In this document: positions 1 to 5,249 of the stretch, piece by piece
Numbering within the stretch: the first letter of the stretch is position 1
Layout of the letters: each line of letters opens with the position of its first letter
Assembly (NCBI GenBank): GCA_937890135.1
Contig: CALBYC010000040.1
Coordinates: 1-7,012 of the forward strand
DNA length: 7,012 bases
Reading direction: 5' to 3'
Source: an uncultured Parabacteroides sp.
Lineage (GTDB): Bacteria; Bacteroidota; Bacteroidia; Bacteroidales; Tannerellaceae
Program-made: the position numbers and the translations under genes
The notes under the pieces: model-generated
What the model saw: only the letters and a program-made list of their open reading frames with translations
What the model was told of the DNA's origin: nothing
Database searches by the model: none

Positions 1-1
1 G

Positions 2-322
2 GATATCCCTCGCACGGCCGATATGACCCGGGAAGAGGTGGAAGGCCAATATGAGTTGGAAACCGGGAATGTTATCGTCAAGCGCTTCGAAGGAATCAAC
101 CCGGACCATACGCCAGGCGTTCTGGTGAAAAACCATGGCCCTTTCACGTGGGGGAATAGTCCGGCCAATGCCGTCTACAATGCAAAAGTATTGGAACAGT
201 GTGCGAAAATGGCCTTCATCTCGTTCGCTATCAATCCGGAGACGACGATGAATCCGTTGTTGATAGAGAAACATTACAGCCGCAAGCATGGCCCGAACGC
301 ATATTACGGGCAAAAGAAATAA
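2..322 (+). CDS. araD: L-ribulose-5-phosphate 4-epimerase, C-terminal part (5' end outside window)
   Basis: This cytoplasmic class II aldolase-family enzyme interconverts L-ribulose-5-phosphate and D-xylulose-5-phosphate, the last step of L-arabinose catabolism. The frame is open from base 2, before the ATG at 23, and the upstream codons read DIPRTAD, which fits the family. The gene is therefore truncated by the window edge and 23 is not its start. The window holds 106 residues of a protein normally about 230 long. The segment NHGPFTWG contains the His (codon 134-136) matching zinc ligand His171 of E. coli AraD. The C-terminal AYYGQKK contains the Tyr (305-307) matching catalytic Tyr229, so this end is intact. 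The TAA at 320-322 is followed by a 42-bp gap and then araA on the same strand, which supports one operon. Alternatives such as fuculose or rhamnulose aldolase are unlikely given the HYSRKHGPNAYYGQ-type tail and the neighbours. Confidence 0.95.
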   Translation, partial: DIPRTADMTREEVEGQYELETGNVIVKRFEGINPDHTPGVLVKNHGPFTWGNSPANAVYNAKVLEQCAKMAFISFAINPETTMNPLLIEKHYSRKHGPNAYYGQKK

Positions 323-364
323 ATCATTGTAACATTACATATTATAACTTTAAACTCAAGTAAC

Positions 365-1903
365 ATGGGAAATTTTGAACAATACGAAGTATGGTTCGTG
401 ACAGGTGCTCAGCTCCTGTACGGAGGAGATGCGGTCATTGCAGTTGACGCTCATTCGAATGAGATGGTAAAAGGATTGAACGAGTCCGGACGTTTGCCTT
501 ATAAAGTAGTGTACAAAGGTACGGCTAACTCTTCTAAAGAGGTGGAGGCTGTGTTCAAGGCGGCCAACAATGATGACAGGTGCGTTGGGGTCATTACCTG
601 GATGCATACTTTCTCTCCTGCGAAAATGTGGATTCATGGATTGCAACAATTGAGGAAACCGTTGTTGCACTTGCATACTCAATATAATAAAGAAATTCCA
701 TGGGATACCATGGACATGGACTTCATGAACTTGAACCAGAGTGCTCATGGCGACCGTGAGTTTGGACATATCTGTGCCCGGATGCGTATTCGCCGCAAGG
801 TGGTAGTAGGCTACTGGCAGGATGAAGAAACGCAGCATAAGATTGCGGTCTGGATGCGCGTTTGTGCCGGTTGGGCGGATGCGCAGGACATGTTGATTCT
901 TCGTTTTGGCGACCAGATGAACAACGTGGCTGTGACGGATGGCGATAAAGTGGAAGCTGAACAACGGATGGGGTATCATGTGGACTATTGTCCGGTTAGC
1001 GAACTGGTCGCATACCAACATGCCGTGAAGGACGAGGACGTGGATGCTTTGGTGGCTGAATATTTCCGCTTGTATGACCATGAAGCCGAATTGGAAGACA
1101 AGAGTACGGAGGCTTATCGCAAGGTGTGGAATTCTGCCAAGGCCGAACTGGCTTTGCGTGCTATCTTGAAAGATAAAGGAGCAAAAGGCTTTACGACCAA
1201 TTTCGATGATTTGGGTGACGTGAACGTAGAAGAGACAGGAAATGGATTTGACCAGATTCCTGGTTTGGCTTCTCAGCGTTTGATGGCGGAAGGTTATGGT
1301 TTTGGAGCGGAAGGTGACTGGAAATCGGCTGCTCTTTACCGTACCGTTTGGGTGATGAACCAAGGTCTGCCGAATGGCTGCTCTTTCTTGGAAGACTACA
1401 CTTTGAATTTCAATGGGGATAAGAGTTCTATTCTACAGGCTCACATGTTGGAAGTTTGTCCATTGATTGCCGCTAAACGTCCTCGTTTGGAGGTGCATTT
1501 CTTGGGCATCGGCATCCGTAAGAGCCAGACGGCACGTTTGGTGTTCACTTCTAAGGTGGGTGCTGGCTGCACGGCTACAGTCATCGATTTGGGCAATCGC
1601 TTCCGTTTGATCGTAAACGACGTAGAGTGCATCGAGCCGAAACCATTGCCAAAATTGCCTGTCGCCAGCGCATTGTGGATTCCGCAGCCTAACTTTGAGA
1701 TAGGTGCGGGTGCCTGGATTCTGGCCGGTGGCACGCACCACTCTTGTTTCTCTTATGATTTGACGGCTGAATACTGGGAAGATTATGCGGAGATAGCAGG
1801 CATCGAAATGGTACATATCAATAAGGATACCACTATCAGCGAGTTTAAGAAAGAACTTCGTTGCAATGAAGTCTATTATATGCTGAATAAAGCTCTTTGC
1901 TAA
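365..1903 (+). CDS. araA: L-arabinose isomerase
   Basis: This cytoplasmic, metal-dependent (usually Mn2+) enzyme isomerises L-arabinose to L-ribulose. At 512 residues it is close to E. coli AraA (500). The N-terminus (YEVWFVTGAQLLYGG) and the motifs HTFSPAKMWI and MDMDFMNLNQSAHG are typical of the family. The metal/catalytic residues align with those of E. coli: E316 in AEGDWKSAA (E306), E343 in CSFLEDYT (E333), H360 in AHMLEVCP (H350) and H459 in GGTHHSCFS (H450). A short insertion around residues 286-300, before IPGLASQRL, is absent from the E. coli protein. Residue 500 is Cys (TGC) in LRCNEVYY, where E. coli AraA has Trp; this is reported separately. The ATG at 365 begins the conserved N-terminus directly, so the start is well placed. 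The leader is A/T-rich without a strong Shine-Dalgarno. The stop codon overlaps the kinase start, indicating co-transcription. Confidence 0.97.
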   Translation: MGNFEQYEVWFVTGAQLLYGGDAVIAVDAHSNEMVKGLNESGRLPYKVVYKGTANSSKEVEAVFKAANNDDRCVGVITWMHTFSPAKMWIHGLQQLRKPLLHLHTQYNKEIPWDTMDMDFMNLNQSAHGDREFGHICARMRIRRKVVVGYWQDEETQHKIAVWMRVCAGWADAQDMLILRFGDQMNNVAVTDGDKVEAEQRMGYHVDYCPVSELVAYQHAVKDEDVDALVAEYFRLYDHEAELEDKSTEAYRKVWNSAKAELALRAILKDKGAKGFTTNFDDLGDVNVEETGNGFDQIPGLASQRLMAEGYGFGAEGDWKSAALYRTVWVMNQGLPNGCSFLEDYTLNFNGDKSSILQAHMLEVCPLIAAKRPRLEVHFLGIGIRKSQTARLVFTSKVGAGCTATVIDLGNRFRLIVNDVECIEPKPLPKLPVASALWIPQPNFEIGAGAWILAGGTHHSCFSYDLTAEYWEDYAEIAGIEMVHINKDTTISEFKKELRCNEVYYMLNKALC

Positions 1904-1906
1904 TGG
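1900..1906 (+). promoter_or_regulatory. Overlapping stop/start (TAATG) coupling araA to the kinase gene
   Basis: The araA TAA occupies 1901-1903 and the kinase ATG occupies 1903-1905, sharing one A. A one-base overlap of this kind normally reflects termination-reinitiation coupling and fixes the kinase start. No separate ribosome binding site is evident because the upstream bases are araA coding sequence. Confidence 0.75.
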
Positions 1907-3501
1907 GACAGAGTGCTAAAACAACGATTACGTCAGGAAAGGCTATCTTGGGTATCGAGTTGGGTTCTACTCGTATCAAGGCGGTTCTGATTGATCAGGA
2001 GAATAAGCCAATAGCCCAAGGAAGCCATACGTGGGAAAACCAGTTGGTGGACGGGCTCTGGTCTTATAGCATGGAGGAAATCTGGAGCGGATTGCAAGAT
2101 TGCTATGCCTCTCTTCGGGCGGATGTGAGGAAGCTGTACGGAATTGAAATAGAGAATCTGGCAGCGATAGGTGTCAGTGCCATGATGCATGGTTACATGG
2201 CATTTGATAAGAATGAACAGATTTTGGTCCCGTTCCGGACTTGGCGCAACACCAATACGGGTGAGGCTGCCGCTACTTTGTCCAAACTGTTTGTATACAA
2301 CATCCCGTTGCGGTGGAGCATTTCACATCTTTACCAGGCAATCTTGAACGGAGAAGAGCATGTCAAGGACATTGATTATCTGACGACGCTGGCTGGATAT
2401 GTCCATTGGCAATTGACCGGACGGAAGGTGCTGGGGATTGGCGATGCTTCAGGAATGATTCCGATTGATCCGGAAACGAAGGAGTATTCTGCGGACATGG
2501 TGGGAAAATTCGATGAACTGATAGCTCCGAAAGGATATCCTTGGAAATTGAATGATATCCTCCCTAAGATTTTATTGGCGGGTGAAGATGCTGGTTGCCT
2601 GACCGTGGAAGGTGTGGCTAAATTGGATGTTTCCGGTCACTTGAAAGCCGGCGTTCCGTTTTGTCCGCCCGAAGGCGATGCGGGCACGGGCATGGTTGCG
2701 ACCAATGCTGTCAAGCAACGTACAGGGAATGTGTCTGCCGGCACTTCGTCTTTCTCTATGATTGTATTGGAGAAGGATTTGTCGAAACCGTATGAAATGA
2801 TTGATATGGTGACGACCCCGGATGGCAGCCTGGTGGCCATGGTTCATTGCAACAATTGTACATCGGACTTGAACGCTTGGGTCAACTTGTTCAAGGAATA
2901 CCAGGAACTGATAGGTGTGCCGGTGGACATGGATGAATTGTATGATAAATTGTACAAAGCCGCATTGGCGGGTGATGCCGATTGTGGCGGATTGATTTCT
3001 TACAATTACATTTCCGGAGAACCGGTGACGGGCATGGTGGAAGGAAGGCCTTTGTTTGTCCGTTCGGCGGGTGACAAGTTCAACCTTGCGAATTTCATGC
3101 GTGCGCACTTGTACGGCTCTGTCGGTGTCTTGAAGATAGGTAACGACATTTTGTTCAGTGAGGAGAAAGTGAAGGTGGACCGTATCACGGGGCATGGCGG
3201 ATTGTTCAAGACGAAAGGCGTCGGCCAGCGCATCTTGGCTGCGGCCTTGACTTCTCCCATTTCGGTGATGGAAACAGCTGGCGAAGGCGGTGCATGGGGC
3301 ATTGCTTTGTTAGGTGCGTATATGGTCAATAATCCGAACGGGTTGTCTCTTGCGGACTTCCTGGAAGAACAGGTGTTCGCCGGGGATGCCGGGGAGGAGA
3401 TTGCTCCGACTGCCGAGGAAGTAGCCGGATTCAATGCTTACATCGAGCGTTATAAAGCTGCTCTTCCGGTGGAGGCTGACGCTGTGCGGTATAAGAGATA
3501 A
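1903..3501 (+). CDS. FGGY-family carbohydrate kinase, probable L-ribulokinase
   Basis: This is a predicted cytoplasmic ATP-dependent sugar kinase of 532 residues, inferred to phosphorylate L-ribulose to L-ribulose-5-phosphate. FGGY features in order: an N-terminal phosphate-binding strand (GIELGSTRIKAV) with Glu where most members have Asp; SAMMHGYMAFD around H96, resembling the MHG motif of xylulokinases; RTWRNTNTG; PPEGDAGTG with candidate catalytic base D259; and the C-terminal ATP-binding region TGHGGLFKTKG (about 429-439) followed by AGEGGAWGIALLGAYM. It reads more like xylulokinase than like E. coli AraB, and automatic annotation may call it xylulokinase. Position between araA and a GH51 arabinofuranosidase favours the ribulose role; specificity is inference. 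I chose ATG 1903, which overlaps the araA stop by one base (TAATG) and suggests translational coupling. A TTG two codons upstream (1897) is possible but less likely. Confidence 0.88.
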   Translation: MGQSAKTTITSGKAILGIELGSTRIKAVLIDQENKPIAQGSHTWENQLVDGLWSYSMEEIWSGLQDCYASLRADVRKLYGIEIENLAAIGVSAMMHGYMAFDKNEQILVPFRTWRNTNTGEAAATLSKLFVYNIPLRWSISHLYQAILNGEEHVKDIDYLTTLAGYVHWQLTGRKVLGIGDASGMIPIDPETKEYSADMVGKFDELIAPKGYPWKLNDILPKILLAGEDAGCLTVEGVAKLDVSGHLKAGVPFCPPEGDAGTGMVATNAVKQRTGNVSAGTSSFSMIVLEKDLSKPYEMIDMVTTPDGSLVAMVHCNNCTSDLNAWVNLFKEYQELIGVPVDMDELYDKLYKAALAGDADCGGLISYNYISGEPVTGMVEGRPLFVRSAGDKFNLANFMRAHLYGSVGVLKIGNDILFSEEKVKVDRITGHGGLFKTKGVGQRILAAALTSPISVMETAGEGGAWGIALLGAYMVNNPNGLSLADFLEEQVFAGDAGEEIAPTAEEVAGFNAYIERYKAALPVEADAVRYKR

Positions 3502-3517
3502 GACAAGATTCATAAGC

Positions 3518-3567
3518 AGAAAGAGGTTGGGTTCCTGCATCCTATACGGGGAATCTGACCTCTTTCT
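3518..3567 (+). terminator. Long RNA hairpin between the kinase and arabinofuranosidase genes; possible terminator or attenuator
   Basis: AGAAAGAGGT (3518-3527) is perfectly complementary to ACCTCTTTCT (3558-3567). The stem continues inward through nine further pairs, 3528-3536 with 3549-3557. Five of these are Watson-Crick or equivalent A-U/G-C pairs and four are G-U. The total is about 19 uninterrupted pairs around a 12-base loop (3537-3548). The G-U pairs work only in RNA read from the + strand, so the structure suits the operon transcript. It ends in a short T-rich stretch (CTTTCTTTA). The hairpin begins 17 bases after the kinase stop. It could be a partial terminator that lowers arabinofuranosidase mRNA, or a 3'-end stabiliser for the araDA-kinase mRNA after processing. 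The weak U-tract leaves its efficiency unclear. Confidence 0.7.
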
Positions 3568-3578
3568 TTACAAACGGT

Positions 3579-3594
3579 TCCCATCGTCATGGGA
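3579..3594 (+). promoter_or_regulatory. Short inverted repeat in the arabinofuranosidase leader
   Basis: TCCCAT (3579-3584) and ATGGGA (3589-3594) form a perfect 6-bp inverted repeat around a four-base loop, ending 17 bases before the ATG at 3612. As RNA it would be a small stable stem-loop in the leader. As DNA it could be an operator half-site pair. Neither role is demonstrated by the sequence, and a chance occurrence is possible. Confidence 0.35.
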
Positions 3595-3611
3595 CGCAAA
3601 TAAAGCAGATT

Positions 3612-5171
3612 ATGATGAAAAAATTAATGATAGCGGGTGGCCTGCTGGTGGTTGCCACGATGGGCTTGTACGCCCAAAAGAGTGCATCGTTCACGTTGGA
3701 TGCCGACAAAGGTACGGAGGTGATTCCGAAAGAGATATACGGGCAGTTTGCCGAGCATTTGGGCTCATGCATATATGGCGGTTTGTGGGTCGGTGAGGAT
3801 TCGGATATCCCCAACACGAATGGATACCGCACCGATGTGTTGAATGCGCTGAAGGAATTGAAGGTGCCGGTGTTGCGTTGGCCGGGTGGTTGCTTTGCCG
3901 ACGAGTACCACTGGATGGACGGAATCGGGCCGAAGGAGAATCGCCCGAAAATGGTGAACAACAACTGGGGAGGGACTATTGAGGACAATAGTTTCGGAAC
4001 GCATGAGTTCTTGAACCTTTGCGAGATGATAGGATGCGAGCCTTATATCAGCGGCAACGTAGGAAGCGGGACGGTAGAGGAACTGGCGAAATGGGTGGAA
4101 TACATGACTTCGGAAGGCGATTCGCCCATGGCTCGCTTGCGCCGCCAAAACGGAAGGGACAAAGCTTGGAAAGTGAAATATTTGGGTGTAGGCAATGAAA
4201 GTTGGGGATGCGGCGGTAGCATGCGTCCGGAATACTATTCGGATCTGTACCGTCGTTATTCGACTTATTGCAGGAATTATGACGACAACAGATTGTTCAA
4301 GATAGCCAGCGGGGCCAGCGATTATGATTACAATTGGACAAAGGTTTTGATGGATCGCGTCGGAGGCCGGATGGATGGCTTGTCTTTGCATTATTATACC
4401 GTTTCCGGTTGGGACGGGAGCAAAGGGTCTGCTACCCGTTTCGATACGGACGATTATTATTGGACTTTGGGAAAGTGCCGGGAAATAGAGGATGTGATAG
4501 AAAAGCACATTGCGATCATGGACGAGAAGGATCCGAAAAACCGGGTGGCTTTGATGCTGGATGAGTGGGGTACTTGGTGGGATGTGGAACCGGGCACGAA
4601 CCCGGGCCACTTGTATCAGCAGAATACGTTGCGTGATGCGTTTGTGGCTTCTCTTTCCTTGGATATCTTCCATAAATACACCCGACGTCTGAAGATGGCG
4701 AATATCGCACAGATCGTCAATGTGCTGCAATCCATGATTCTTACTCAGGGTGATAAGATGGTATTGACACCGACTTATTATGTGTTCAGGATGTATAATG
4801 TCCATCAAGATGCTACTTATTTGCCCATTGAGGTGAAGTGCGAAGTGGCGAAACTGGAAGGCGAACGCAATCATGACCGTGAATTGCCGATGTTGAGTGC
4901 TTCTGCTTCCAAGAATGCACAGGGCGTGGTTCATGTTTCCCTTTCCAATGTGGATGCGGAAGAACGCCAAGTGGTAACGATTGATTTGGCGAATATGGAA
5001 GGGAAGCAGGTTACTGGCGAGATTTTGACTTCCGATAAATTGACAGACCACAACTCATTCGAGCGGCCCGATCAAGTGAAAGTGGTTCCGTTCAACGGGG
5101 CAAAGTTGAAGAAGAATGTCTTGACGGTGGATTTGCCTGCCAAGTCTATCGTCACGTTGGAAATCAAATAG
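3612..5171 (+). CDS. Exported GH51 alpha-L-arabinofuranosidase
   Basis: This retaining glycoside hydrolase is predicted to release terminal alpha-L-arabinofuranose from arabinan, arabinoxylan or their oligosaccharides. It has 519 residues. Residues 1-21 form a signal peptide: MMKK, a hydrophobic core (LMIAGGLLVVATMG) and a likely signal peptidase I site at LYA/QK. There is no lipoprotein Cys, so a soluble periplasmic location is inferred. The mature protein has a GH51 (beta/alpha)8 domain to about residue 385 and a C-terminal beta-sandwich of about 130 residues. The acid/base is E196 in GVGNESWGCGG and the nucleophile is E318 in LMLDEWGTWW. IYGQFAEHLG and RWPGGCFADEYHWMDGIGP are further family motifs. 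The start may be ATG 3612 or the adjacent ATG 3615; the A-rich leader is Bacteroidales-like. It is last in the arabinose cluster, but a 110-bp structured gap separates it from the kinase gene, so its expression may differ. Exact substrate preference cannot be read from sequence. Confidence 0.95.
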   Translation: MMKKLMIAGGLLVVATMGLYAQKSASFTLDADKGTEVIPKEIYGQFAEHLGSCIYGGLWVGEDSDIPNTNGYRTDVLNALKELKVPVLRWPGGCFADEYHWMDGIGPKENRPKMVNNNWGGTIEDNSFGTHEFLNLCEMIGCEPYISGNVGSGTVEELAKWVEYMTSEGDSPMARLRRQNGRDKAWKVKYLGVGNESWGCGGSMRPEYYSDLYRRYSTYCRNYDDNRLFKIASGASDYDYNWTKVLMDRVGGRMDGLSLHYYTVSGWDGSKGSATRFDTDDYYWTLGKCREIEDVIEKHIAIMDEKDPKNRVALMLDEWGTWWDVEPGTNPGHLYQQNTLRDAFVASLSLDIFHKYTRRLKMANIAQIVNVLQSMILTQGDKMVLTPTYYVFRMYNVHQDATYLPIEVKCEVAKLEGERNHDRELPMLSASASKNAQGVVHVSLSNVDAEERQVVTIDLANMEGKQVTGEILTSDKLTDHNSFERPDQVKVVPFNGAKLKKNVLTVDLPAKSIVTLEIK

Positions 5172-5196
5172 TAAATCTTCCCCGTGGGTAGTGTGA

Positions 5197-5229
5197 ATCT
5201 CCCGTTCCTTTCAGCTTGGAACGGGAGAT
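5197..5229. terminator. Hairpin terminator between convergent genes
   Basis: ATCTCCCGTTCC (5197-5208) is perfectly complementary to GGAACGGGAGAT (5218-5229), giving a 12-bp, GC-containing stem with a nine-base loop. It starts 26 bases after the arabinofuranosidase stop and lies 21 bases beyond the convergent gene's stop, so it can serve both transcripts. Neither strand has a clean U-tract directly after the stem, so it is an imperfect intrinsic terminator, or a 3'-end stabiliser. Confidence 0.8.
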
Positions 5230-5249
5230 CCTACATGAAAATATATCCT

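Noticed and set aside
345..352. TAACTTTA resembling the Bacteroides -7 promoter box (TAnnTTTG) between araD and araA
   Set aside because: The last base does not match. The nearest upstream TTG (327-329) is too close for a -33 box, and the site would leave only a very short leader before ATG 365.
704..719. Two CCATGG sites four bases apart inside araA, forming a palindrome
   Set aside because: They lie in a conserved coding stretch (PWDTMDMDF), so ordinary codons explain them.
356..1363. Long open frame on the minus strand opposite araA
   Set aside because: It lies almost wholly antisense to the well-conserved araA, and its product (rich in His, Phe and Ser, with no recognisable domain) looks like a shadow of araA codon use.
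1897..1902. TTG as an alternative start for the kinase gene
   Set aside because: ATG at 1903 gives the classic TAATG overlap with araA and adds no lost conserved sequence; TTG would only add two residues.
3434..3796. Plus-strand open frame spanning the kinase end, the gap and the arabinofuranosidase start
   Set aside because: It overlaps two well-supported genes in a different frame, crosses the hairpin region, and its product has no recognisable feature.
3765..5051. 428-codon open frame on the minus strand opposite the GH51 gene
   Set aside because: The coding strand has clear GH51 motifs throughout. The antisense product shows no recognisable motif and is low in Gly and acidic residues, as expected of a shadow frame.
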